Positions 1-5,662 of a DNA stretch of 8,244 nucleotides are shown here, piece by piece; the stretch's first letter is position 1, and every line of letters begins with the position of its first letter. The translations under genes were made by a program, and so were the position numbers. The notes under the pieces are model-generated. The model had not been told where the DNA came from. It did no database searches and saw nothing but the letters and a program-made list of their open reading frames with translations. Source of the DNA: an uncultured Bacilli bacterium (lineage in GTDB: Bacteria; Bacillota_I; Bacilli_A; RF39; UBA660). The stretch covers positions 1 through 8,244 of the forward strand of contig CALVHJ010000062.1 in the NCBI GenBank assembly GCA_944327425.1, in the 5' to 3' direction.

Positions 1-44
1 TTTTCTATTCCTCTTGGGGCTTAATTAAACTTTCAAAAAAAGTG

Positions 45-73
45 TTTACAATTAGAGTTTGGTTTGTTATAAT
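45..73 (+). promoter_or_regulatory. Sigma-A-type promoter for the three-gene helical-protein operon
   Basis: The -35 box TTTACA (45-50) and a perfect -10 box TATAAT (68-73) are separated by 17 bases. A TG dinucleotide at 65-66 makes it an extended -10. Transcription should start near 80, giving a leader of about 20 bases before the ATG at 100. This is the best-matching promoter in the window. The 44 bases upstream hold no gene I can support and may be the tail of a preceding transcription unit. Confidence 0.8.
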
Positions 74-84
74 TGTTTGTAGAA

Positions 85-91
85 TAAGGAG
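85..91 (+). promoter_or_regulatory. Ribosome binding site fixing the first gene's start at 100
   Basis: TAAGGAG lies 8 bases before the ATG at 100, which is ideal spacing. The in-frame GTG at 91 and TTG at 94 overlap or abut this site and so cannot be served by it. The ATG at 100 is therefore the start. Confidence 0.85.
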
Positions 92-99
92 TGTTGATT

Positions 100-1248
100 A
101 TGAAAATATTATCTCCGGAAGTTACAAGACTTCTTGATAAATTATATAATCTACGTGGCAGTGATAGTGTGGTATTTAAAGAAATGGAAAGTGCTCATGC
201 TAAGGCTTTAGAAACCAAAGAAAGGACGACCGCTCAAAAAAGTGAATTACAAGAAAAAATTGCTGACTTAGAAAGTGATAGTAAAACTTTAAGTGAACAA
301 GGTCGAAAATTAATAGACGTATTAAAGGCAATTGATAAAAACGCTTATGCAACAGTAATAGATCGCCTACATATTAATTTTGATCCGGAAGCATTGGTTG
401 CTACTTTAGATGAGGCTTTACCAGAAACTATTGATAAAGTAAATGAAGATATCAAATCTAGTAAAGAAGAACTTGTTAAAGTTGAAGATGAAATGAATAG
501 TGCCATTACAACAATTGAAGAAATTGGTATACGTAAAGATGCAGCGGTAGCTAATCAGGAAAAGTTAAATGAATATTTTGACTTAGCTTTAGCTGGTAAT
601 ATTAATATTACGAGAGATTCTATTACTTCTTTATTAGAACAATTTGATCTGAGTGAAGAAGAGACTAGAGAAGCTGCAAAAATATTAATGTTCCCAGAAG
701 ATGCTTTATATGATTATGATGCAAAGGTAAAAGAAAGCGAAAAAAAGAGTATTAGTGAAGTAATGCAAGAAGCTAGAAGTCAAGAAGAAGCTCCTAGGGT
801 AGAAAAAGTAGAAATAAAAGAAGAAGTTGCACCAGAACAAGTTACACTAGAGAAAAAAGAAGAGCCAGTTGTTATAGAAAGAAAATATGATCGGGAAGAT
901 TTGATAGATTTATTTAATGAAATAGGACTTGATTATTTAGATTATACAACAAGTGATTTAGATCAAATTCTTGAACACTTTAATGAAAAAGTAATTAGAA
1001 GAAATGTTAATATATTTAAAGAAAATGAACTTAGCTTAGATATATTTGTAGATCATATTAATTTACTTTATGATAAAGAATTAGAAGCTAAAATGGATAG
1101 ATTGCTTAGAATTGGCAAGAGTGCATTAGATATTTATTTAAATCCAACTGTACTTATTAAATATGATTATAAAGGATTAGATAAAGCAATTATATTGCTT
1201 CAAAGTAGTGGACTTGATCCAAAAAAAGTGCCACTTATGGCGTATTAG
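100..1248 (+). CDS. Unrecognised coiled-coil/helical protein, first gene of a three-gene operon
   Basis: I do not recognise a named family. The 382-residue product has no signal peptide or membrane segment and is predicted to be cytosolic and almost wholly helical. Residues about 28-75 and 112-145 look like coiled coils, rich in Glu, Lys, Ser and Leu heptad-like spacing. Residues about 205-262 form a charged Glu/Lys/Pro/Val linker typical of a disordered spacer. Residues about 263-382 form a second helical domain ending in the hydrophobic tail GLDPKKVPLMAY, which is vaguely like helical-repeat (mTERF-like) proteins. The start is the ATG at 100, set by the ribosome binding site at 85-91. The stop overlaps the next gene's ribosome binding site, so the two are co-expressed. 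A structural or scaffolding role is conceivable from the architecture and from sepF/divIVA downstream, but that is inference. Confidence 0.85.
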   Translation: MKILSPEVTRLLDKLYNLRGSDSVVFKEMESAHAKALETKERTTAQKSELQEKIADLESDSKTLSEQGRKLIDVLKAIDKNAYATVIDRLHINFDPEALVATLDEALPETIDKVNEDIKSSKEELVKVEDEMNSAITTIEEIGIRKDAAVANQEKLNEYFDLALAGNINITRDSITSLLEQFDLSEEETREAAKILMFPEDALYDYDAKVKESEKKSISEVMQEARSQEEAPRVEKVEIKEEVAPEQVTLEKKEEPVVIERKYDREDLIDLFNEIGLDYLDYTTSDLDQILEHFNEKVIRRNVNIFKENELSLDIFVDHINLLYDKELEAKMDRLLRIGKSALDIYLNPTVLIKYDYKGLDKAIILLQSSGLDPKKVPLMAY

Positions 1249-1260
1249 GGAGGTTTATTT

Positions 1261-2106
1261 ATGGATATTAAGTTTAAAGATACAAGTTTTTTATTACCAG
1301 AGGGAGTGGATGCTAATAAGTTTTTAGCAGATACTGTTATAGCTGTTACACCTAAGGATGTTTTAGATGTTTTTAAAAAGCATCAATATCAAATTGATAT
1401 GAGTGGAGAGTTTTTAAAACAAATGACAGCTAATATTAAAGAGATTGCTGAATTAGAAATAGCATTAAGTGAAATTGATAAATTAGGGCTTAAAGATTTG
1501 TTTTCTGTAAATCTTAGGGTAGCAACATTTAAAAGAGCTTTTATTGAAAGATTAAAAATATTTTTAAATAATAATTTTCCTTATTTGAATGAAGATAATA
1601 CTTTTGTTAAGGAGTTATATATTGTAGGTTTTGCTCAACGATTACAATTTTGCGTTGATAATGGCTTTAAGTATGAAGATAATGGTAAGTTTATAAGCGA
1701 GTTATATGATGCTAATTTATTTGCTGAATATACAGTACATAAACCTATTGAAATGATTAAGAGTGCTAGTGATGTAGATTATACAGCTAGTTTGGAAAAT
1801 GAAAATGCAGAAGATAGGATGGATCCAGAAGATTTGGAAGTTTATAATGATATAGTTGTAAAATTAAATGGTTTAATTTTGAAAAATCCAATGGATGAAG
1901 TTTTACCACTTGTTGTTAAAAATATTTTAGCTAATATTAAAGGTGATATTATGGCTAAGAGTTATCATAATGGTGTTATAAATATGATAGAACGGGTAGT
2001 GGAAGCTATGGAAATTTCAGAGATAGATAAAATGAGGATTGAGCAATTAATAAGCAGTGCTTTTCCTGAGGAATTAAGGCAAGAAGAAGGAAGAGGTTTA
2101 GTATGA
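1261..2106 (+). CDS. Unrecognised helical protein, second gene of the operon
   Basis: The 281-residue product matches no family I can name. It begins with a short segment containing FLLPEGVDANKF, followed by alternating amphipathic helices. An acidic, probably flexible stretch lies at about 178-192 (Glu/Asp/Asn-rich). It closes with a helical region of about 195-272. There are no transmembrane segments, no signal peptide and no obvious catalytic or metal motif. AGGGAGG at 1247-1253, 7 bases before the ATG, is a strong ribosome binding site and overlaps the previous stop codon. The last four bases overlap the next start (ATGA), implying translational coupling. Tight linkage on both sides suggests all three products act together, perhaps as a complex; nothing in the sequence shows the activity. 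Confidence 0.85.
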   Translation: MDIKFKDTSFLLPEGVDANKFLADTVIAVTPKDVLDVFKKHQYQIDMSGEFLKQMTANIKEIAELEIALSEIDKLGLKDLFSVNLRVATFKRAFIERLKIFLNNNFPYLNEDNTFVKELYIVGFAQRLQFCVDNGFKYEDNGKFISELYDANLFAEYTVHKPIEMIKSASDVDYTASLENENAEDRMDPEDLEVYNDIVVKLNGLILKNPMDEVLPLVVKNILANIKGDIMAKSYHNGVINMIERVVEAMEISEIDKMRIEQLISSAFPEELRQEEGRGLV

Positions 2107-2390
2107 AATTTTTAGAAAAGTTTGGGTTTAAAAAGGATGATATCGAAGCTTTGAAAGAAAATTCGACTAGTGCTTTACTGAAAGAAATAGAAGCTCATAA
2201 AAAGTTAGTATCAAAGAATTTAGAGTATTTAAATGATATGGGTGTTACTAATTTAATAGAAATATTTACTCGATATCATGATATGTTCTTAATGGATAAT
2301 AGTAATTTTGTAGAAATTTTTAATAAGTATGATCAAAAAGATTTAGTTATTAAGTTAGCTCAAAATGTTCAAATTATGGAATATCTATAA
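2103..2390 (+). CDS. Small unrecognised helical protein, third gene of the operon
   Basis: This is a 95-residue soluble helical protein starting at ATG 2103, four bases inside the previous gene, with AGAGG at 2092-2096 as its ribosome binding site. The N-terminal half (about 1-40) is charged and helical. The C-terminal half has regularly spaced aromatics and leucines (MGVTNLIEIFTRYHDMFLM, then IFNKYDQKDLVIKL) that look like one or two helical-hairpin repeats, loosely resembling the C-terminal domain of the operon's first protein. The final codons and the stop are built into the stem of the following terminator, so this gene closes the operon. Function is unknown. A small adaptor or partner for the two larger proteins is the simplest guess from gene order. 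Confidence 0.8.
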   Translation: MKFLEKFGFKKDDIEALKENSTSALLKEIEAHKKLVSKNLEYLNDMGVTNLIEIFTRYHDMFLMDNSNFVEIFNKYDQKDLVIKLAQNVQIMEYL

Positions 2391-2405
2391 TTTGAACATT
2401 TTTTT
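2362..2405 (+). terminator. Strong intrinsic terminator overlapping the end of the third gene
   Basis: AAAATGTTCAAATTAT (2362-2377) pairs perfectly with ATAATTTGAACATTTT (2387-2402) around a 9-base loop, a 16-bp stem. It is followed and overlapped by a run of seven T (2399-2405). The left arm is coding sequence and the stop codon (2388-2390) sits in the right arm. It ends the helical-protein operon before the sepF promoter. Confidence 0.9.
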
Positions 2406-2417
2406 AGTTAGGAACTC

Positions 2418-2446
2418 TTGCATTCTTATTAAATATTTGATAGAAT
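2418..2446 (+). promoter_or_regulatory. Promoter for sepF-divIVA
   Basis: A weak -35 box TTGCAT (2418-2423), a 17-base spacer and the -10 box TAGAAT (2441-2446), preceded by TG at 2438-2439 (extended -10). It lies directly after the terminator at 2362-2405 and about 35 bases before the sepF start, so sepF and divIVA probably form their own unit. The poor -35 match is the weak point. Confidence 0.6.
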
Positions 2447-2480
2447 AAAAGAGTAATTTAAATAATAGGAGGAGTGCATA

Positions 2481-2888
2481 ATGGCTCTAGGTAAATTTAA
2501 AAGTCTTTTTAAAGATGTAGATGATGATGATATTCTAACTGGTACTGAAGATGAATTTTATAATATAAGTGAAGCTGATGCTTTAGCGGAAGCTGATAAG
2601 TCTGGTAATAAAATGATTTTACTTGAACCACGAGCTTATTCAGAATCGCAACAAATAGCCGATCATTTAAAGAATCGAAATAGTGTAGTAGTAAATCTTA
2701 AGAGAGTTACTTCAGACCAAGCTAAGAGAATTATAGACTTTTTAAGTGGTTGTATTTATGCAATTGGGGGAACAATGCAAAAAATAGGTGTGGGAATATA
2801 TTTGTGTACACCTAAGAATGTTAATGTTCAAGGTAAAATAAGTGATGAATCAGAAAAAAATAAAGCTGATGTAGAAGAAGAATGGTAA
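2481..2888 (+). CDS. sepF: Cell division protein SepF
   Basis: SepF (YlmF) is a cytoplasmic division protein that anchors FtsZ filaments to the membrane and bundles them into the Z ring. The 135-residue product has the family's plan. An N-terminal amphipathic helix (MALGKFKSLFKD, residues 1-12) serves as membrane anchor. An acidic linker (13-40) follows, then the SepF domain at about 44-111. That domain carries the Bacillus-like motifs LLEPRAYSESQQIADHL (47-63), VVVNLKRVTSDQAKRIIDF (69-87), the polymerisation region LSGCIYAIGG (88-97) and IYLCTP (106-111). It also ends in Trp, as Bacillus subtilis SepF does. AGGAGGAG at 2467-2474, 6 bases before the ATG, fixes the start. Its length is slightly under the usual 145-155, mostly from a short linker. 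It is followed after 31 bases by divIVA, as part of the conserved division-gene neighbourhood, but ylmG and ylmH are missing. Confidence 0.97.
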   Translation: MALGKFKSLFKDVDDDDILTGTEDEFYNISEADALAEADKSGNKMILLEPRAYSESQQIADHLKNRNSVVVNLKRVTSDQAKRIIDFLSGCIYAIGGTMQKIGVGIYLCTPKNVNVQGKISDESEKNKADVEEEW

Positions 2889-2905
2889 AAAAAAGATAAA
2901 TTTGT

Positions 2906-2915
2906 AGAGGTGAGG
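2906..2915 (+). promoter_or_regulatory. Ribosome binding site for the TTG start of divIVA
   Basis: AGAGGTGAGG is a near-ideal Shine-Dalgarno sequence ending 4 bases before the TTG at 2920. An in-frame TGA at 2911-2913 rules out any longer N-terminus, so the TTG is the only reasonable start. Confidence 0.8.
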
Positions 2916-2919
2916 CTTC

Positions 2920-3345
2920 TTGAGAAAGTTTAGTACAAGTATAAATGGTTATAGTAAGTTAGAAGTAAACAGTTTTGTAAATGAAGTTACTAAAGAGTCT
3001 GAATCTATGTTCACTAAATTAAAAAATCAAGATGAAGAGATTAAGAATCTAAAAAAAGAATTGGAAAAATATCAAAATATGGAGAATACTTTAAATAGAG
3101 CTTTAGTTGTAGCAGAAGATGCTTCTAATCAAATTAAGAGAGTAGCTAGAGATGAAGCTCGGGGAGTAATTGAAGATGCTAAACGAAATGCTTCAAGAAT
3201 TGTAAATGATGCCTTGCTTAAAGCAGATAAAATAGAACAGGATGCACAGACTTTAAAAAGAAGAGTTGTTATATTTAAAAGAAGACTTAGAAGTGTAGTA
3301 GATGAACAAATAGAGTTCATTGATAGTATTAATGAAGATTATTAG
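2920..3345 (+). CDS. divIVA: DivIVA-family cell division / polarity protein
   Basis: DivIVA proteins are coiled-coil scaffolds that gather at negatively curved membrane, at septa and poles, and recruit division or polarity partners. The 141-residue product starts at TTG 2920. It has the N-terminal lipid-binding module (about 1-25, with GYSKLEVNSF at 10-19), a coiled coil at about 27-55, then the conserved second coiled coil at about 57-125 (ENTLNRALVVAEDA, RDEARGVIEDAKRNASRIV), closely matching the Bacillus pattern. Two things are unusual. The first dozen residues of Bacillus DivIVA are missing. The membrane-inserting Phe-Arg of its FRGY tip (Phe17, Arg18) is replaced by Ile8-Asn9. It lies 31 bases after sepF with no terminator between, so the two are probably co-transcribed; a terminator begins at its stop codon. 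GpsB is a shorter relative, but length and the second coiled coil favour DivIVA. Confidence 0.92.
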   Translation: MRKFSTSINGYSKLEVNSFVNEVTKESESMFTKLKNQDEEIKNLKKELEKYQNMENTLNRALVVAEDASNQIKRVARDEARGVIEDAKRNASRIVNDALLKADKIEQDAQTLKRRVVIFKRRLRSVVDEQIEFIDSINEDY

Positions 3346-3364
3346 ACCAAGGGGTCTTTTTTTT
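3344..3364 (+). terminator. Intrinsic terminator after divIVA
   Basis: AGACC (3344-3348) pairs with GGTCT (3353-3357) around an AAGG tetraloop, followed by eight T (3357-3364). The stem starts inside the divIVA stop codon TAG (3343-3345). The stem is short but has three G-C pairs and an excellent T run. Confidence 0.8.
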
Positions 3365-3373
3365 CTAAAAATA

Positions 3374-3388
3374 TGATATATTTATAAT
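3374..3388 (+). promoter_or_regulatory. Extended -10 promoter for the AI-2E family gene
   Basis: TGATATATT (3374-3382) is an extended -10 element. A second possible box, TATAAT, follows at 3383-3388 but would put the start site inside the ribosome binding site. No convincing -35 is present; its place is taken by the T run of the preceding terminator. The likely start near 3389 leaves a leader of only about 14 bases. The motif AAATATGATATA is shared with the polA promoter. Confidence 0.55.
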
Positions 3389-3402
3389 ATGGTGGTGGCA
3401 TA

Positions 3403-4542
3403 ATGATGAAAGAAAATAATAAAGAAATATTTAAATTAATAGTTTTTACGATAGTGTTAATTTTTGCTTTTATTCATATTAAAGAAATATGGGATTTTTT
3501 AATGTTTTTACTTAAACTTTTAATGCCTTTTATTATAGGTTTGGTTATAGCATTTATTCTTAATATTTTGGTTAATTTAATTGAAAGAAAAATTTTAAAT
3601 AAAGTAAAAATCAAAGAAAAAAGTAAAAGAACAATTAGTTTAACTTTATCTTTGGCTATTATATTTACGTTTATTATAGTTTTATTATTACTTATTATTC
3701 CGCAACTTAAAAATACAACTACACTATTCATTGATAATATGCCTAGGTATGAAGAAAATGTTAAAGAATTGTTAGATAAATTTGATGTTGATCCAAATAT
3801 TATTACAAATATTGAAAATGGAATTGAAGATTTTGGTAGTGTGATAGTTTCTTTTGTTAAGAATAATAGTGATAAAGTTTTAGAAATTACTTGGGGATTT
3901 GCTACTAATGTTATTACTTTATTTGTAAATTTAATTATAGCTTTTGTATTTGCAATATATTTGTTAGTTCAAAAAGAAAAATTATTAGGGCAAGTTAATA
4001 AAGTTTTAAGAGCTTATTTACCTATAAAAAAAGTAAGTAAGATAAGAGATGTTGCTAGATTATCTAACAAGATATGTTCCCATTTTGTTAGTGGACAGTG
4101 TTTAGAGGCAGTAATAATTGGTTTTTTATGTTTTATAGGAATGATTTTACTTGGTATTCCTTATGCAGCGACTATCTCTGTATTAATTGGAGTTACAGCT
4201 TTAATACCTGTTTATGGAGCATTTATTGGAACAATTATTGGAGCTTTTTTAATATTTATGGTTAGTCCAATTAAAGCGGTTATTTTTGTTATTTTTATTC
4301 TTATTTTACAGCAGTTTGAAGGTAATTTGATTTATCCTAAAGTGGTTGGTAAATCAGTGGGTTTACCAGGTATCTGGGTTTTTGTAGCGGTCAGTTTAGG
4401 AGCAAGTTTAGCAGGGGTAGTTGGTATGATTATAAGTGTTCCTATTGCTTCTATTGGTTATAGTATTTTGGCTACTGATGTAAATTATCGGATTCAAGCT
4501 AAAGATAGTAAAAAAATTATAGCTAAAAAAAGAAGTTTGTGA
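3403..4542 (+). CDS. AI-2E family transporter (PerM/YtvI-like membrane protein)
   Basis: This is a 379-residue integral membrane protein of the AI-2E exporter family (PF01594, formerly UPF0118). Members are proposed exporters of autoinducer-2 or other solutes, and some act as sodium/proton antiporters; the substrate here is unknown. Hydrophobic segments lie at about 10-28, 31-60, 78-100, 163-189, 232-252, 254-287 and 291-303, with a last one near 322-357. A soluble loop at about 101-158 follows the third segment. Family signatures are visible: SGQCLEA (230-236), LIPVYGAFIG (267-276) and the strongly diagnostic QQFEGNLIYPKVVGKSVGLP (303-322). Two adjacent ATG codons (3403, 3406) compete; GGTGGTGG at 3391-3398 suits 3406 slightly better. 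The TGA stop is followed immediately by an in-frame TAG. No terminator separates it from the small gene downstream. Confidence 0.93.
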   Translation: MMKENNKEIFKLIVFTIVLIFAFIHIKEIWDFLMFLLKLLMPFIIGLVIAFILNILVNLIERKILNKVKIKEKSKRTISLTLSLAIIFTFIIVLLLLIIPQLKNTTTLFIDNMPRYEENVKELLDKFDVDPNIITNIENGIEDFGSVIVSFVKNNSDKVLEITWGFATNVITLFVNLIIAFVFAIYLLVQKEKLLGQVNKVLRAYLPIKKVSKIRDVARLSNKICSHFVSGQCLEAVIIGFLCFIGMILLGIPYAATISVLIGVTALIPVYGAFIGTIIGAFLIFMVSPIKAVIFVIFILILQQFEGNLIYPKVVGKSVGLPGIWVFVAVSLGASLAGVVGMIISVPIASIGYSILATDVNYRIQAKDSKKIIAKKRSL

Positions 4543-4558
4543 TAGAATAACTTTTAGT

Positions 4559-4567
4559 GGGGTGAGG
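4559..4567 (+). promoter_or_regulatory. Ribosome binding site for the 73-residue gene's TTG start
   Basis: GGGGTGAGG ends 4 bases before TTG at 4572. The spacing and core GGTGAGG are identical to those before the divIVA TTG start, which supports this unusual start codon. Confidence 0.75.
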
Positions 4568-4571
4568 GTAC

Positions 4572-4793
4572 TTGAAAGGTGTTAATTCTTATCATTATAG
4601 AGTTAAAAATCCTTATTTGGGATTTATAGATTGGGAATATATATTATTACATCCTGAGGCTAAAACAGCTATTCAAGAACGATATAAAACAGATCCTTTT
4701 TTTCGGGAGAAAATAGATGAATTTAAAGCGAAAGATGTAGTTTTTAAAAATAAGTTTGAACAATATTTTGGCTCATTAAATAAAATGAGATAA
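4572..4793 (+). CDS. Small conserved-looking hypothetical protein
   Basis: This 73-residue protein is not one I recognise. It is soluble and rich in aromatic and charged residues. The N-terminal part (1-25) carries YHYRVKNPYLGFIDWEYILL, followed by the helical segments HPEAKTAIQERYKTDPFF (27-44) and REKIDEFKAKDVVFKNKFEQYF (45-66). It has no signal peptide, membrane segment or metal motif. It starts at TTG 4572 behind a strong ribosome binding site, 29 bases after the AI-2E family gene and with no terminator or clear promoter in the gap, so it is probably co-transcribed with it. The good ribosome binding site and the dense non-repetitive composition argue for a real gene. A cytosolic accessory to the membrane protein is possible but unsupported beyond position. 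Confidence 0.75.
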   Translation: MKGVNSYHYRVKNPYLGFIDWEYILLHPEAKTAIQERYKTDPFFREKIDEFKAKDVVFKNKFEQYFGSLNKMR

Positions 4794-4800
4794 GTATTTA

Positions 4801-4829
4801 TTGACTTAGGTTTCTTTTCTTGTTATTAT
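4801..4829 (+). promoter_or_regulatory. Promoter for the kinase-fold gene
   Basis: The -35 box TTGACT (4801-4806), a 17-base spacer and the -10 box TATTAT (4824-4829), with TG at 4821-4822 as an extended -10. The start site near 4836 lies about 17 bases before the chosen ATG. This also excludes the in-frame TTG at 4820, which falls inside the promoter. With no terminator upstream, readthrough from the AI-2E unit is also possible. Confidence 0.75.
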
Positions 4830-4842
4830 ATTACTTTCAAAT

Positions 4843-4847
4843 GAGGG
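4843..4847 (+). promoter_or_regulatory. Ribosome binding site deciding the kinase-fold gene's start
   Basis: GAGGG is placed 5 bases before ATG 4853. The earlier in-frame ATG at 4841 overlaps this site and has no Shine-Dalgarno sequence of its own, so 4853 is preferred. Confidence 0.65.
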
Positions 4848-4852
4848 ATTAT

Positions 4853-5614
4853 ATGGTATTTTATTTAAGAAGGGAAATTGATAAGTTCATTCGTTCCTTG
4901 ATATATTTGGGACAAGGTTCACAAGGTGTTTGTTATAGAGATTCAAAAAATGTATATAAATTTTATCATAGTTATTTTGATGATGATTATGAAGGTAATT
5001 ATAAAAAAGAAGAAATATTACAATTTAAAAATGTTAAATCTTCAACTTTTATCTTTCCTAAAGAAATTATTATGTTGAATGATCAAGTAATTGGGGATAT
5101 TACGGTTTATAGAAATGCTAGAAATTTATATCAAATTAATCCATTGAATGTTAATTTAGATAAGTTTCTAAGACTTGTTTTCCTGGCTTTAAAAGATTTA
5201 GAAGAGTTATCTAAAAAGGGAATTTTGTGTTATGATGTGATGTATAATATTTTAATGGGATATCGTATTTATATTATTGATACTTTAGAATACTGTTTTA
5301 GTGATATAGCTTATCAAGAAATTTTAAGAAATAATTTAAGAGGTTTTTATTTAGAAATTATGTATTTTTTAGTGGATGGTTTATTTTTAGATGTTGTTAA
5401 AAGCAGTCCTAGATTAAATGATATGTATGAATCAAAAAACAGTGTTTCAATTATAGATTTTATTGCAGAATTTAGAAACTATTTAAAAGAAATATTAGGT
5501 AAGGAAATTATTTATTTAAGAGAAGCAAAGGAAATAAGAGATATTAATGTGGAAAATTTAAAATATGATAGAGATGTAGTAGTAAGAGAAAGAATAATTA
5601 ATTTTAAAAAATAG
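4853..5614 (+). CDS. Degenerate protein-kinase-fold protein
   Basis: This 253-residue soluble protein has a recognisable but divergent protein-kinase fold. Residues 18-28 (YLGQGSQGVCY) form a glycine-rich ATP loop with Gly20, Gly22 and Gly25. Lys36 in VYKFY fits the ATP-anchoring lysine, and Glu53 or Glu54 could be its helix-C partner. CYDVMYNIL (126-134) resembles the catalytic loop, with Asp128 as catalytic base and Asn132 as metal ligand, but lacks the usual His-Arg and is one residue shorter between Asp and Asn. IIDT (141-144) stands where DFG is expected, with Asp143 as the metal-binding Asp. The C-terminal lobe is small and helical, and the last 40 residues are highly charged. It could be an active small kinase, an aminoglycoside/choline-kinase-like enzyme or a pseudokinase; the substrate is unknown. 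It has its own promoter and terminator, so it is probably a single-gene unit. Confidence 0.8.
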   Translation: MVFYLRREIDKFIRSLIYLGQGSQGVCYRDSKNVYKFYHSYFDDDYEGNYKKEEILQFKNVKSSTFIFPKEIIMLNDQVIGDITVYRNARNLYQINPLNVNLDKFLRLVFLALKDLEELSKKGILCYDVMYNILMGYRIYIIDTLEYCFSDIAYQEILRNNLRGFYLEIMYFLVDGLFLDVVKSSPRLNDMYESKNSVSIIDFIAEFRNYLKEILGKEIIYLREAKEIRDINVENLKYDRDVVVRERIINFKK

Positions 5615-5615
5615 G

Positions 5616-5648
5616 AGGAATAAGCTTAATGGTGGTTATTCCTTTTTT
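5616..5648 (+). terminator. Intrinsic terminator after the kinase-fold gene
   Basis: AGGAATAA (5616-5623) pairs with TTATTCCT (5636-5643) around a 12-base loop, extendable outward by G-U pairs to the stop codon, followed by a T run (5643-5648). It separates the kinase-fold gene from polA. Confidence 0.8.
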
Positions 5649-5662
5649 CTTTTAAGAAAATA

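Noticed and set aside
1..44. Possible 3' end of an upstream gene or its terminator tail
   Set aside because: Too short, and all three forward frames are ambiguous; no motif supports coding sequence or a hairpin.
91..99. Upstream in-frame GTG (91) and TTG (94) as starts of the first gene
   Set aside because: They overlap or abut the ribosome binding site at 85-91, which is correctly spaced only for the ATG at 100.
3129..3320. Minus-strand open frame opposite divIVA
   Set aside because: It lies wholly opposite a well-supported gene, has low-complexity Ser/Leu content and no ribosome binding site.
3474..3731. Minus-strand open frame opposite the AI-2E gene
   Set aside because: Its Ile/Leu/Lys-rich product is what the AT-rich complement of a membrane protein gene would give; no ribosome binding site or known motif.
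4820..4852. TTG at 4820 or ATG at 4841 as the kinase-fold gene start
   Set aside because: TTG 4820 lies inside the promoter's -10 region, and ATG 4841 overlaps the GAGGG ribosome site that serves ATG 4853.
5629..5655. Eight-codon reading frame (MVVIPFFF) behind AGGAGG, overlapping the terminator before polA
   Set aside because: It looks like a leader peptide, but the AGGAGG is part of the hairpin base and the codons are simply the terminator arm and T run; no alternative hairpin for attenuation is visible.
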